DNA of 64,000 nucleotides from JAHEGP01 sp963751595 (GCA_963751595.1 CAVVVC010000001.1:1116001-1180000); one strand, 5' to 3'; shown: positions 18,875 through 28,430, numbered from the stretch's first letter. Notes: generated from the sequence alone by a model not told the origin. A program made the numbers and translations.

Positions 18875-19072
18875 GCGCGGTCGTTAACCCGGGGTGAGCC
18901 CGGCCGCTGGGCGTCGGAGTGTGAGCAAGGGCTGCTGAGCAGCGCCTTTAGGGCGGGGACCTCCGGTACCCAGGGCACATTCGGGCTTCGCAAACGCCCC
19001 CTGCTCCAGTTATGCTCGCCTCTTGGCGAGCAACGGCTGGCCACTGCAGTTAGAACCGGGGCCCTCGAAGCG

Positions 19073-20239
19073 ATGGAAGTTTCACTTACCTTTTCGTTCT
19101 TTATCATATTCAGTGGCGCAGCATTGCTGGCGTCAGTCTCGCTGTACGCACGGCAACCCCTGCTGATCGCCTATATTTGTCTGGGCGCTATCGTCGGCCC
19201 ATTTGGCCTGGGTTGGGTCAGCGATATGCGGCTCCTGTCCGACATAGCTCACGTGGGCATTTTGTTCCTGCTGTTCTTACTGGGGCTCGATATGCAGCCC
19301 CAGGCACTCCTGGCCGTGGTCCGCAAGGCTTCACTGGTAACCCTCGTCAGTTCAGCCCTGTTTAATATCACCGGGCTCAGTGTTGCCCTGCTATTTGGCT
19401 TCAGCCTGACCGAGGCCCTGATCATCGGCGCCGCCATGATGTTTTCGAGCACCATTATCGGCATCAAGCTGCTGCCCACCACGGTTCTCCACCACCGCCA
19501 TATCGGCGAGCTGATGATCGGCATATTGTTGGTGCAGGACGTACTGGCGATATTTGTCCTGTTGGCACTGCTGAGCGGTGGCGACGGACAATTCGATGTG
19601 CTGGCATTCGCCGGTGTCATTGCCGCCCTGCCGTTGCTGATTGCCGCGGCCTATCTCATGGTACGCTATGTCTTGCTGCCCCTGATAAGCCGCTTCGACC
19701 GCTTTCAGGAGTATATTTTCCTGCTCGCTATCGGCTGGTGCCTGGGAATGGCCGAGCTCAGCCATTGGCTGGGGCTATCATCGGAGATTGGCGCATTCAT
19801 TGCCGGCGTCACCATTGCTACCAGCCCAATTTCTCAGTTTATTGCGACCAGCCTGCGACCACTGCGGGACTTCTTCCTTATCATGTTCTTTTTTTCAGTC
19901 GGTGCCAGCTTCGATCTGGCGATGTTGCCATCCGTCTGGCTTCCTGCCCTGCTGCTGGCGGTACTTATGCTGGTGGGCAAACCGGTTGTTTTTCGGTTCC
20001 TGTTGCGTGGACTCAGCGAAAAACGGGCGCTTGCCTGGGACCTGGGTTTTCGGCTGGGCCAGATCAGCGAGTTTTCACTGCTCATCGCTTATCTGGCGGT
20101 CGCCCAGGGTTTACTGAGCAAGGAAGGTTCGCACCTGATCCAGGCCGCGGCAATAATAACCTTTATTGCCTCGAGCTATGTCGTGGTATTGAACTTGCCT
20201 TCGCCCATCGCGATCTCGGATAAGCTGCGCCGCGATTGA
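19073..20239 (+). CDS. CPA2-family cation:proton antiporter (Kef-type membrane domain only)
   Basis: 388 aa, almost entirely hydrophobic with about 12 predicted membrane segments. Features of Kef/CPA2 transporters: 'IAYICLGAIVGPFGLGWV', 'HVGILFLLFLLGLDMQP', 'MMFSSTIIGIKLLP', 'DVLAIFVLLAL' and 'EIGAFIAGVTIATSP'. It ends shortly after the last helix, so the cytosolic RCK/TrkA-N regulatory domain of KefB/KefC is missing; such short members exist. Probably exports K+ or Na+ in exchange for protons at the inner membrane. Stands alone, convergent with etfA, with a terminator between them. Confidence 0.85.
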   Translation: MEVSLTFSFFIIFSGAALLASVSLYARQPLLIAYICLGAIVGPFGLGWVSDMRLLSDIAHVGILFLLFLLGLDMQPQALLAVVRKASLVTLVSSALFNITGLSVALLFGFSLTEALIIGAAMMFSSTIIGIKLLPTTVLHHRHIGELMIGILLVQDVLAIFVLLALLSGGDGQFDVLAFAGVIAALPLLIAAAYLMVRYVLLPLISRFDRFQEYIFLLAIGWCLGMAELSHWLGLSSEIGAFIAGVTIATSPISQFIATSLRPLRDFFLIMFFFSVGASFDLAMLPSVWLPALLLAVLMLVGKPVVFRFLLRGLSEKRALAWDLGFRLGQISEFSLLIAYLAVAQGLLSKEGSHLIQAAAIITFIASSYVVVLNLPSPIAISDKLRRD

Positions 20240-20284
20240 TCGAGGATAGAATCAGCGCAGCGGGTTTTTCGCCTCGCGCACAAC

Positions 20285-20308
20285 AAAAAGCCGGCTTTGC
20301 GCCGGCTT
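20285..20308 (-). terminator. Rho-independent terminator of etfBA
   Basis: Stem AAGCCGGC / GCCGGCTT with a 5-nt loop. On the minus strand it is followed by a T-run (TTTTTGTTG), 25 bases after the etfA stop. Confidence 0.88.
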
Positions 20309-20333
20309 GGATTCGGTCACTGCGAATTGTGGT

Positions 20334-21263
20334 TTACAGCTGGGCGTCAAGTTGGGGTACGGCCTCGAACAGGTCAGCAACCAGGCCATAGTCAGCGACC
20401 TGGAAAATCGGCGCATCCTCGTCCTTGTTGATCGCTACGATAACCTTGCTGTCTTTCATCCCCGCCAGGTGCTGGATTGCACCGGAGATGCCTACCGCGA
20501 TGTAGAGGTCCGGAGCAACGATCTTACCGGTCTGGCCGACCTGCATATCATTGGGCACGAAACCCGCATCGACCGCCGCACGCGAAGCCCCTACCGCCGC
20601 TCCCAGTTTGTCGGCAATGTTGTATAGCATTTCGAAATTTTCGCCATTTTGCATACCCCGCCCGCCAGAGATGACGACACTGGCTGCAGTCAGGTCGGGG
20701 CGATCGGACTTGGCCAGCTCTTCACCGACGAACTCCGACACGCCGGCATCATGGGCTGCATCCACCGCCTCCACAGCGGCGCTTCCACCCTCGGCAGGAG
20801 CGGCATCGAACGCGGTGCCACGCACGGTGATGACCTTGACAGGATCACCCGATTGCACGGTGGCAATCACGTTACCGGCATAGATGGGGCGCTTGAACGT
20901 ATCGGCGGATTCGACGGCGATAATGTCCGATATCTGATCGACATTCAGCAGCGCAGCCACCCGTGGCATAAAATTCTTGCCGTTAGTCGTCGCCGGGGCC
21001 AACACGTAGCCGTAGTCTTTGCCAAGCTCCGAAACCAGCAGGCTCACATTCTCGGCGAGTTGATGTCCGTAGACTGCGTTATCCGCCACCAGCACCTTGC
21101 TTACACCTGCCACCGCTGCTGCCTGCTCACCGACGGCAGCACAGTCCTGACCTGCTACCAATACAGTGACGTCGCCGCCTATCTGGCTGGCCGCAGTTAT
21201 TGTATTGCGGGTTGCCGCATTGAGGGCTTGATTGTCGTGCTCTGCTACAACGAGAATGCTCAT
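20334..21263 (-). CDS. etfA: Electron transfer flavoprotein alpha subunit
   Basis: 309 aa. Holds the FAD of the ETF heterodimer, which collects electrons from acyl-CoA and other dehydrogenases. Seen: N-terminal domain 'MSILVVAEHDNQALNAATRN' and the C-terminal FAD-binding part 'VVISGGRGMQNGENFEMLYN', 'GASRAAVDAGFVPNDMQVGQ', 'PDLYIAVGISGAIQHLAGMK' and 'VAINKDEDAPIFQVADYGLV'. All match the ETF-alpha signature. Start overlaps the etfB stop by one base (TGATG), so synthesis of the two subunits is coupled. Partner of the ETF:ubiquinone oxidoreductase encoded divergently. Confidence 0.97.
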   Translation of the reverse strand: MSILVVAEHDNQALNAATRNTITAASQIGGDVTVLVAGQDCAAVGEQAAAVAGVSKVLVADNAVYGHQLAENVSLLVSELGKDYGYVLAPATTNGKNFMPRVAALLNVDQISDIIAVESADTFKRPIYAGNVIATVQSGDPVKVITVRGTAFDAAPAEGGSAAVEAVDAAHDAGVSEFVGEELAKSDRPDLTAASVVISGGRGMQNGENFEMLYNIADKLGAAVGASRAAVDAGFVPNDMQVGQTGKIVAPDLYIAVGISGAIQHLAGMKDSKVIVAINKDEDAPIFQVADYGLVADLFEAVPQLDAQL

Positions 21264-22012
21264 CAGATCACCTTCGCTTCATTTTTCAGTTTGTCTACCA
21301 ATTGATCCACCGACTCCACCTTGATACCGGCCTGGCGCTCGGCCGGCGGCTCAACCTTCAGGGTTTTGATATTGCCGGCCACTTCGACGCCCAGGTCGGC
21401 GGGCGACATGACGTCCAACTGTTTCTTTTTCGCCTTCATGATATTGGGCAGGGAGGCGTAGCGTGGTTCGTTCAAACGCAGGTCCGCGGTCACAACGGCT
21501 GGAGTAGTGATGGACAAGGTCTGCAGGCCGGCGTCGACCTCACGGGTCACCTTGACCTTACCGTCTTCAACGGCAATCTCGGAAGCGAAAGTACCCTGAC
21601 CCATCGAGCCCAGAGCTGCCAGCATTTGTCCAGTTTGGTTGTTATCACCGTCAATCGACTGCTTGCCCAGAATAATCAGGTCGGGCTTTTCCTTTTCGAC
21701 AACGCCATGGAGCAAGCGGGCGATGGCCAGGGGCTGAAGCTCAGCGTCGGTTTCCACCTGAATTCCACGGTCCGCGCCCAGTGCCAGCGCTGTACGGATC
21801 TGCTCCTGGCAGGCCTTGGGGCCGATGGAAACAACGACCACCTCGGTTGCCACGCCTTTCTCCTTCAAACGCACCGCCTCTTCAACGGCGATCTCGCAAA
21901 AAGGGTTGATGGCCATCTTTACATTGGCCAGATCAACGGCTGAACCATCGGATCTCGGTCGTACTTTGACGTTGTAATCTACAACTCTCTTAACCGCAAC
22001 GAGTACCTTCAT
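21263..22012 (-). CDS. etfB: Electron transfer flavoprotein beta subunit
   Basis: About 249 aa from the ATG at 22012 ('MKVLVAVKRVVDYN'), the usual N-terminus; an adjacent ATG at 22015 is equally possible, and the longer reading to 22051 is not conserved. Binds AMP and docks to dehydrogenases. Seen: 'NPFCEIAVEEAVRLKEKG', 'ALALGADRGIQVETD' and 'LIILGKQSIDGDNNQTGQM', the ETF-beta signature. First gene of the etfBA unit, divergent from the ETF-QO gene across about 420 bases. Confidence 0.97.
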   Translation of the reverse strand: MKVLVAVKRVVDYNVKVRPRSDGSAVDLANVKMAINPFCEIAVEEAVRLKEKGVATEVVVVSIGPKACQEQIRTALALGADRGIQVETDAELQPLAIARLLHGVVEKEKPDLIILGKQSIDGDNNQTGQMLAALGSMGQGTFASEIAVEDGKVKVTREVDAGLQTLSITTPAVVTADLRLNEPRYASLPNIMKAKKKQLDVMSPADLGVEVAGNIKTLKVEPPAERQAGIKVESVDQLVDKLKNEAKVI

Positions 22013-22433
22013 CATGCATCCACTCTTGACTGAAAAAAGACATAGGGCCACATCCTCACCGCATCCGCCAGCACAATGTAGCGTGTTCCCCAGCTAACAT
22101 ACGTGTCGACTTACCGATCAGTTTGGAGCGATAAAAAATGGCCGACCATGGTGACCGCAAAAGACTGGCAGGTCAAGGGTTGTTGACCATTTTGCAAGGC
22201 TTCCCGGGTTTGCCTCCGGGGCCGACACACGCCGACCCCGCCTTTGGGTAAAGGCTGCCATTTCCACTTGCCACCGCCACTGGCCGGGGGAAATCGCCAA
22301 TTGGATACCGCGCTCCGCTACCGGTATAATGCCGGCTGGCAACGATACGATTCATCGAGTGCAGTTACCGGCGCTGGCAGTCGCTTTGGCGAAAGACCCG
22401 TGGTGGCTGCGCCCCAAGACGAGGAGATTACCT
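22013..22433. promoter_or_regulatory. Divergent control region etfB / ETF-QO
   Basis: About 420 bases between two genes of one pathway read in opposite directions. For ETF-QO there is TTGGAT (22301-22306), an 18-base spacer and TATAAT (22325-22330). No fatty-acid-responsive operator (FadR or PsrA type) was identifiable by eye. The etfB promoter was not located. Confidence 0.5.
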
Positions 22434-24089
22434 TTGGAACGCGAAGCCATGGAGTTCGATGTCGTGGTGGTGGGCGCTGGCCCTTCCGGCTTGTCTGCCG
22501 CCTGTCGCATCATGCAGCTAGCTGCACAAAAGCAGCAGGAAATCAGCGTTTGCGTGGTTGAGAAAGGCTCCGAGGTCGGGGCGCATATACTTTCCGGAGC
22601 TGTACTGGAGCCCCGCGCGCTCAACGAGCTGTTCCCCAACTGGAAAGAACTGGGGGCACCACTGAACACGGCCGTCAGTGAAGACCAGTTCTTCTACTAC
22701 ACCAGCGAGACCGCAGCCAGGCAGTTGCCTCACTTCCTGATTCCCAAGCCAACCCACAACGACGGCAATTACATCGTATCCATGGGCAATGTGTGCCGTT
22801 GGCTGGCGGAACAGGCAGAGTCACTAGGGGTTGAAATCTACCCCGGTTTTGCCGCAGCTGAGGTCCTTTACCACGATGACGGCCGCGTCAAGGGGGTTGC
22901 CACCGGTGACATGGGCGTGTCGGCGGCTGGCGAGCAAAAAGACAGCTACATGCCCGGTATGGAACTGCATGCCAAGTACACCCTGTTTGCCGAGGGCTGC
23001 CGCGGCAATCTTGGCAAACAGCTGATTGCGAAATTCAATCTCGATGATGGAGTCGATCCGCAGCACTATGGCCTCGGCATCAAGGAGATATGGAAAATCC
23101 CCACCGAAAAGCACAGCCCGGGGCGGGTCGTGCATGGTTTGGGCTGGCCGTTGTCGGAGAGCGGCGCAAGTGGCGGTGCCTTTCTGTATCACGCTGAAGA
23201 TTGCCAGGTCTATCTTGGGTTCATTACTGACCTCAATTATTCAAACCCCTACCTCAGCCCGTTCGAGGAGTTCCAGCGGTGGAAGAAACACCCCGAAACC
23301 CTCAAGTACCTGGAAGGCGGCGAACGGCTCTCTTACGGCGCCAGGGCCATTGCAAAGGGCGGGCTTAACTCCCTGATCAAAATGCAATTCCCCGGCGGCC
23401 TTCTGATTGGCTGTGATGCGGGTACGCTCAACAGCGTGAAGATAAAGGGCAACCACACCGCGATGAAGAGCGGCATGCTGGCAGCCGAAGCCGTGGTTGA
23501 AGCCATGGCCCTCGGCGATAATGCGCCAGCGACACTCGATACCTACGCGGAAAAATTCGAGCAGTCCTGGCTGTACGACGAGCTTTACACCACCCGTAAT
23601 TTTTCCGGCTACATGCACAAGTTCGGTGGCCTGATGGGCGCGGGTATGGTCTGGCTGGACCAGAATATCTTTCGCGGCAAGATGCCGTTTACGCTGCGGG
23701 ACAGCGTACCCGACTACGCGACTCTCAAGCTTGCGTCTGAGAGCAAGCCCATCAACTATCCCAAGCCAGATAACAAAATCACGTTTGACCGCCTGTCATC
23801 GGTGTTTCTGTCCAACACCAACCATGAAGAAGATCAGCTCTGCCATTTGACTTTAAAGAACCCGGCGATTCCCATCGAGAAAAACCTGCCCATGTACGAC
23901 GAACCGGCGCAGCGTTATTGCCCAGCCGGCGTTTACGAGGTAGTGGATAGCTCCGAGGGTGGCAAGCGTTTCCAGATCAATGCCCAGAACTGCGTACACT
24001 GCAAAACCTGTGATATCAAAGACCCGGCGCAGAACATTGTTTGGGTAACACCGGAAGGTATGGGCGGCCCCACCTATCCTAACATGTGA
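22434..24089 (+). CDS. Electron transfer flavoprotein:ubiquinone oxidoreductase (ETF-QO)
   Basis: About 551 aa. Membrane-associated FAD and 4Fe-4S enzyme passing electrons from ETF to ubiquinone. I chose TTG at 22434: GAGGAG lies about 7 bases upstream, and the product begins MEREAMEFDVVVVGAG like known ETF-QOs; the ATG at 22449 is badly spaced from that site. Seen: 'VVVVGAGPSGLSAACR' (FAD), 'VEKGSEVGAHILSGAV', 'EGCRGNLGKQL', 'GCDAGTLNSVKIKGNHTAMK', and the C-terminal cluster domain with 'QRYCPAGVYEV' and 'NAQNCVHCKTCDIKDPAQNI' supplying the cysteines. Divergent from etfBA. Confidence 0.96.
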   Translation: MEREAMEFDVVVVGAGPSGLSAACRIMQLAAQKQQEISVCVVEKGSEVGAHILSGAVLEPRALNELFPNWKELGAPLNTAVSEDQFFYYTSETAARQLPHFLIPKPTHNDGNYIVSMGNVCRWLAEQAESLGVEIYPGFAAAEVLYHDDGRVKGVATGDMGVSAAGEQKDSYMPGMELHAKYTLFAEGCRGNLGKQLIAKFNLDDGVDPQHYGLGIKEIWKIPTEKHSPGRVVHGLGWPLSESGASGGAFLYHAEDCQVYLGFITDLNYSNPYLSPFEEFQRWKKHPETLKYLEGGERLSYGARAIAKGGLNSLIKMQFPGGLLIGCDAGTLNSVKIKGNHTAMKSGMLAAEAVVEAMALGDNAPATLDTYAEKFEQSWLYDELYTTRNFSGYMHKFGGLMGAGMVWLDQNIFRGKMPFTLRDSVPDYATLKLASESKPINYPKPDNKITFDRLSSVFLSNTNHEEDQLCHLTLKNPAIPIEKNLPMYDEPAQRYCPAGVYEVVDSSEGGKRFQINAQNCVHCKTCDIKDPAQNIVWVTPEGMGGPTYPNM

Positions 24090-24165
24090 TGTCAGCCGGC
24101 GGGCCGTTGATAAACGTGTTGCAGATGTCGGAGGCAAAGTGAAACAGCGGTGACGTCAGTCGCCG

Positions 24166-24693
24166 CTAATCGATGGGGAAGAACTCGCCGCAACTCCACA
24201 CGCCCGTTCGACCCCCATGCTCTACCGCCAAATCCACCAGCTCGTAATAAACGGGCCTACTTAGCTTGGCCGCAATACCCTCCCGCATCTGTACGGTGGG
24301 GCTGGGTCCGGTTTCGGCTTCGCCGACCACCAGGCGATGACCGGCATCGACGACAACTTCTTCGCCTACATTGGTGACAAACCGAAGTTCCTGCGAAGCG
24401 CCCTGTGCCCGCGTCGCCATGGCGACAGCTACAAACGGCTTGTCCTCGACTTCGATCTGCCATTTCTCAACCGGGGTCACAAGGACAAACCCGCACGCCT
24501 CCTCGTAGCGAAGGATCGACGCGAATAGTTTCACCAGCTCAAAACGTTCGATCTCCCTCCCCTCATGAAACCATTTGCCGCCAGTGTCGATGCGGATATC
24601 GATTCGCCCGCTGAGTGGCGGGTGCCAATCGTCCAGCGGTGGCCGGCTTCCGCGAGTACCGATCTGGTCCAACATGCGTTCAACAGCATCCAT
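24166..24693 (-). CDS. DUF1285 domain protein
   Basis: 175 aa. Matches the DUF1285 pattern: 'PPLDDWHPPLSGRIDIRID', 'GKWFHEGREIERFELVKLFA', 'VLVTPVEKWQIEVEDKPFVA'. Function unknown; the family is a small soluble cytosolic protein common in proteobacteria. It starts 12 bases after the serA stop on the same strand, so it is likely its operon partner. Confidence 0.88.
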   Translation of the reverse strand: MDAVERMLDQIGTRGSRPPLDDWHPPLSGRIDIRIDTGGKWFHEGREIERFELVKLFASILRYEEACGFVLVTPVEKWQIEVEDKPFVAVAMATRAQGASQELRFVTNVGEEVVVDAGHRLVVGEAETGPSPTVQMREGIAAKLSRPVYYELVDLAVEHGGRTGVWSCGEFFPID

Positions 24694-24705
24694 CCCGTTT
24701 CGCCT

Positions 24706-25875
24706 CTACAACAATCGAACGTTGATCACACCTTCCACGGCCCCGAGCTTGGCAACGACATCAGCAGACGGCGCAACCTCTACATCCAGCAGGTTGTAGG
24801 CGATATCGCCGCGGCTTTTGTTGAGCAAATCGATAACGTTGATATTCGCATCGGCCAGTACCGAAGTAACCTGCCCCAGCATCCTGGGCACATTGTAGTT
24901 AGTAATGGCAAGCCTGCAGCCGCCATTGCGCTCCAACTGCAGGGCCGGGAAGTTTACCGAATTGACGATGTTACCGTTTTCGAGAAAATCCCTCAGCTGG
25001 CGCGCAACCATGATCGCGCAATTGTCCTCAGCCTCATCCGTGCTTGCACCGATATGGGGCATGCAGATATTGCCCGCTAGCGGCAACAGTTCCGGGTGCG
25101 GAAAATCCGAAATGTACTTGCGTAGCTTCCCGGACTGCAGGGCGTCCCTGATCGCTCTGACGTCAACGATTTCGTCACGGGCGAAATTCAACAGCACCGA
25201 CTGGTCACGGAATGATTTCAGCGCTTCTGCATTCACCAGATTGCGGGTCGCTTCGAGCGCCGGCAGGTGCAGGGACACGTAATCAGACCTGGCGAACAGG
25301 GCTGCCAGATTTTCCATTTTCTTGACATCACTGGGCAGCCGCCAGGCCGCATCGACGGACAAAGCCGGATCGAACCCGATTACCTCCATCCCCAGTAAGA
25401 GAGCCGTTTGAGCAACCCGCGAACCGATAGCGCCAAGGCCGACAACCCCCAACACCTTCCCCGCCAGCTCGTTGCCCTTGAATTGCTTTTTCTCCTTCTC
25501 AAGCAACGCACTCATGGCCTTGTAATCCTGCATGCCCGACAGGGTGCGGGCGTAGTCGATACCTTCAATGATGCCCCTGGATCCCAACAGTAAACCAGCG
25601 ACGACCAGCTCCTTGACCGCATTGGCGTTTGCCCCGGGCGCGTTGAAGACCGGAATACCGCGCTCGGTACAGGCCGCCAGGGGAATGTTGTTAACCCCTG
25701 CCCCCGCCCGGGCAATGGCCTTCACCGTAACCCCGACTTCTTCGATCGGCAGTTTATAGCTGCGCAACATAATGCCGTCGGGGTTGGTAATTTCACTGGC
25801 GACTTCGTAGCTCTCGCGGGGAAGCTGCTCCAAACCCTTGACCGAAATCTGGTTGTAGGTTCTCACCTTGTACAC
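24706..25875 (-). CDS. serA: D-3-phosphoglycerate dehydrogenase SerA (short form)
   Basis: 389 aa from a GTG. Oxidises 3-phosphoglycerate in serine synthesis. Seen: substrate-domain 'AIARAGAGVNNIPL', 'GIPVFNAPGANANAVKELVV', Rossmann motif 'VLGVVGLGAIGSRVAQTALL', catalytic Arg in 'NFARDEIVD', catalytic His in 'MPHIGASTDEAEDN', and a C-terminal ACT domain ('ITNYNVPRMLGQVTSVLADA') that usually confers serine inhibition. It lacks the extra ASB domain of long SerA proteins. DUF1285 follows immediately. Confidence 0.95.
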   Translation of the reverse strand: MYKVRTYNQISVKGLEQLPRESYEVASEITNPDGIMLRSYKLPIEEVGVTVKAIARAGAGVNNIPLAACTERGIPVFNAPGANANAVKELVVAGLLLGSRGIIEGIDYARTLSGMQDYKAMSALLEKEKKQFKGNELAGKVLGVVGLGAIGSRVAQTALLLGMEVIGFDPALSVDAAWRLPSDVKKMENLAALFARSDYVSLHLPALEATRNLVNAEALKSFRDQSVLLNFARDEIVDVRAIRDALQSGKLRKYISDFPHPELLPLAGNICMPHIGASTDEAEDNCAIMVARQLRDFLENGNIVNSVNFPALQLERNGGCRLAITNYNVPRMLGQVTSVLADANINVIDLLNKSRGDIAYNLLDVEVAPSADVVAKLGAVEGVINVRLL

Positions 25876-26006
25876 GATACTGAATTCCTCTCATGATGCG
25901 CGATGTCATGCACGCCGTTATCGCGCAGGCAACGAACGTTTCTGTGGCGCGACGGCCGCAAGTTGATAGGTACTGTAAGCACGGCAACAGCGATTGAGCC
26001 GCCGGC

Positions 26007-27893
26007 TTACAGGCGCTCTATGTCGGCAGATTCCTGCAGCGAATTTCGATAGCTCTCGACTAGCCTCTCAGAGCGATAACGGGCGAGCAGTTGCTTCATG
26101 CCCTGCTGCCTGCTGGCGTCGAGATCGGCAAGGGAACCGGGGACAACCTTGTTGACCGCAATCAACGCCACCTGACCGTCGGCCAGGGGTCGAATCACGA
26201 AATTGGAACTGTCGTCCCGGGGCGGTGCAAGCTGAAAAGCTGCCTCGGCAACCTCCATCGGTAACTGGTTCACGTTTTCCCGGCTGATATCGCTAAATTC
26301 CCGAAAATCCAGGCCCCGACTCTCAGCCACTGCCGCGAGTTCCTGCCCCGACCTGACAGCTTCGAGCATCTCTTCAGCTTGCTTTACCATGTACGCTGTC
26401 GCTTTTTCCCGATGCAGCCGCTGGCTCAGTTGCTGCTCGACGTCCGAAAAAGGAATGGGCGCCTCGGGCACGCGCTCTGCAATGCGAACGACCACCGCTT
26501 CAGACGGTGAAAGTTCAACGACTTCACTATTGGCTCCCTGCTCGAGCACAATGTCACTAAACGCCTCGGCCACCACGCGGCTGTCTGCAAAGACTCCCTC
26601 ACTGGCACCACTGCGACTGAACAGTGGCGAAGTCGAGCTTCGCAGTTCGAGCTGATCCGCAACCGAATCGAGGTCGGCAGCATTGAAGCTGATGTCCTTC
26701 AACTCCTCCAGCTTTATTGCGTAGAGGGGTTCTGCTTTTTCGATCTGCAACGCTTGTCTGATTTCGTCACGACGGGACGCGTAGTCGGCAACATCAGCCT
26801 GCTCCACTTCCAACAGCTTCACCAGATGCCAACCCGACTCCGTTTTCACAGGTGCGGATATTTCACCCACTTCAAGCTCGCCCAGCGCTTCCTCGAAGGC
26901 TTCTGGAAAGGCCGTTCCGTCTGAGTAGCCGAGATCGCCGCCGGCTTCCCTGGAGCCGATATCATCGGAAAACTCCCTGGCCAGGTCACTGAATGCCTCA
27001 CCAGCGGCAACGCGACCTGCAATGGCTTCCAGTTGCTGGCGGATGGCTGCATCAGTTTGTCCGTCGCCCGCTTCAATCAGGATGTGCGCCGCACGGCGCC
27101 GGTCGCCGCCTTCGCTCTCCGCGACACTGGCATCGTAGACCTCTCGAATCTCGCGCTCTTCAAGCTCAGGATAAAAGTCTTCCAGACGCAGGCGGATGTA
27201 TTGCACTGAGACTTCCTCTTCGGTGGTAAACTCCTCCGGGTGTTCATCATAGTACTGCCGTACCTCTGCGGGGCTTACCGACACTTTTTCCTCCGCCTGC
27301 TCCATGGTCATCAACGCATAGGAGATGTCACGTTTCTGGGCAGATATGCTCGCCGCCAATTCGAGGTCGGCTGCAGTGACGAACTCCGTCGCGGCAAGCC
27401 CGCTGAGCAACTGATTAACCAGTAACTGCTTTTTCATCGCGTCTTTGTATTGAGTGGGCGTCATGCCATTCCCCCTCACAAGCGCGTCGAATCGTTGGGG
27501 CGAGAAGGTGCCCTCCTGCTGGAACTCCGGCTGCTGCAGTATTAGCTGGTCGATGAGTTGATCCGGTATCAGCAGGTCATTGTCTTCGGCGGCCGATTCG
27601 AGCAATCGTTGCTGAACGAGCTGATCCAATACCGGGCCGCGCAAGGCGGCCTCATCTATCTGCGATGCGTCGACGTCATCTCCCATTCGCGCCAGCAGCT
27701 GCTGGCGTTGCCGGTATACCTGCTGGTTGAGCTCAAGCTCAGAGATGGAGATACCATTTACTTTCGCAACATCAGGATTCCCTGAATCCAGAAAGAAGGC
27801 GTCCACACCCCAGAGGACGAAAGGGATGGTAATGAGGCCAATGACAACCCGTGCCACTATGCCCTGGAGATTAGACCGGATTTGTTGCAGCAT
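26007..27893 (-). CDS. ppiD: Periplasmic folding chaperone / prolyl isomerase PpiD
   Basis: 628 aa. N-terminal signal anchor ('GIVARVVIGLITIPFVLWGV'), then a SurA-like chaperone region (about 40-240), a parvulin domain at about 264-360 ('RAAHILIEAGDGQTD', 'DLAREFSDDIGSREAGGDLG', 'GEISAPVKTESGWHLVKLLE') and a C-terminal chaperone part. Anchored in the inner membrane at the Sec exit, helping newly translocated proteins. Parvulin active-site style looks intact, although E. coli PpiD itself is only weakly or not an isomerase. Downstream of hupB with a terminator between. Confidence 0.93.
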   Translation of the reverse strand: MLQQIRSNLQGIVARVVIGLITIPFVLWGVDAFFLDSGNPDVAKVNGISISELELNQQVYRQRQQLLARMGDDVDASQIDEAALRGPVLDQLVQQRLLESAAEDNDLLIPDQLIDQLILQQPEFQQEGTFSPQRFDALVRGNGMTPTQYKDAMKKQLLVNQLLSGLAATEFVTAADLELAASISAQKRDISYALMTMEQAEEKVSVSPAEVRQYYDEHPEEFTTEEEVSVQYIRLRLEDFYPELEEREIREVYDASVAESEGGDRRRAAHILIEAGDGQTDAAIRQQLEAIAGRVAAGEAFSDLAREFSDDIGSREAGGDLGYSDGTAFPEAFEEALGELEVGEISAPVKTESGWHLVKLLEVEQADVADYASRRDEIRQALQIEKAEPLYAIKLEELKDISFNAADLDSVADQLELRSSTSPLFSRSGASEGVFADSRVVAEAFSDIVLEQGANSEVVELSPSEAVVVRIAERVPEAPIPFSDVEQQLSQRLHREKATAYMVKQAEEMLEAVRSGQELAAVAESRGLDFREFSDISRENVNQLPMEVAEAAFQLAPPRDDSSNFVIRPLADGQVALIAVNKVVPGSLADLDASRQQGMKQLLARYRSERLVESYRNSLQESADIERL

Positions 27894-27919
27894 CGAAAAC
27901 TCCCGATCGCTGTTGGTTC

Positions 27920-27950
27920 AAAAAAAAAGCGCACCTGAGTTGATGCGCTT
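27920..27950 (-). terminator. Rho-independent terminator of hupB
   Basis: Stem AAGCGCA / TGCGCTT around a 10-nt loop. Read on the minus strand it runs straight into a long T-tract (about 9 T), between the hupB stop and ppiD. Confidence 0.88.
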
Positions 27951-27998
27951 CTTGCCCTGTCAGACCTGACTGATACTAATTAAAAATCTCGACCGGGT

Positions 27999-28271
27999 TT
28001 AATTGACCGCGTCTTTCAGCGCCTTGCCGGCTTTGAAACCGGGAATCTTGGCAGCGGCAATCTCAATGGGCGCTCCAGTTTGTGGATTGCGCCCGGTGCG
28101 CGCCGCACGGTCTTTCACCGAAAACGTTCCAAAGCCGATGAGCACGACCTGGTCGCCGGATTTGAGCGCTTCAACGATACCATCGAGAGCCGCGTCGAGC
28201 GCCCGGGTGGCCGATGCTTTCGAAAGATCAGCAGATTCTGCGATGGCATCTATGAGTTCAGATTTGTTCAC
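27999..28271 (-). CDS. hupB: DNA-binding protein HU-beta
   Basis: 90 aa from GTG at 28271 ('MNKSELIDAIAESADLS'), with AAGGGGA just upstream; the longer reading from 28316 is not conserved. Histone-like protein that bends DNA as a dimer. Seen: 'VLIGFGTFSVKDRAARTGRN' carrying the HU signature, then 'PQTGAPIEIAAAKIPGFKAG' with the beta-arm. Length equals E. coli HupB. Own sigma-70 promoter and terminator, as usual between lon and ppiD. Confidence 0.97.
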   Translation of the reverse strand: MNKSELIDAIAESADLSKASATRALDAALDGIVEALKSGDQVVLIGFGTFSVKDRAARTGRNPQTGAPIEIAAAKIPGFKAGKALKDAVN

Positions 28272-28374
28272 AATTAGTCCCCTTATTGGATATAGATTTT
28301 CAAGCGACCCAGGCAATTACTGGTGGTAATCAACAGGCGGGTGTGCAGTAAAAAAGCGAAGAAATACTGGCGCC

Positions 28375-28403
28375 TTTATACCAAGCGCCTTGTAACGGGT
28401 CAA
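28375..28403 (-). promoter_or_regulatory. Sigma-70 promoter of hupB
   Basis: On the minus strand TTGACC (28403-28398), a 17-base spacer, and TATAAA (28380-28375), about 100 bases before the hupB GTG. Near-consensus with ideal spacing. Confidence 0.8.
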
Positions 28404-28409
28404 GAACGT

Positions 28410-28429
28410 TAAGGGCGTTTGCGCCCTTA
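28410..28429 (-). terminator. Hairpin at the lon 3' end
   Basis: TAAGGGCG / CGCCCTTA, 8-bp stem with a TTTG loop, immediately after the lon stop codon. There is no T-tract on either strand, so it may be a message-end stabiliser or a weak terminator. Confidence 0.5.
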
Positions 28430-28430
28430 T

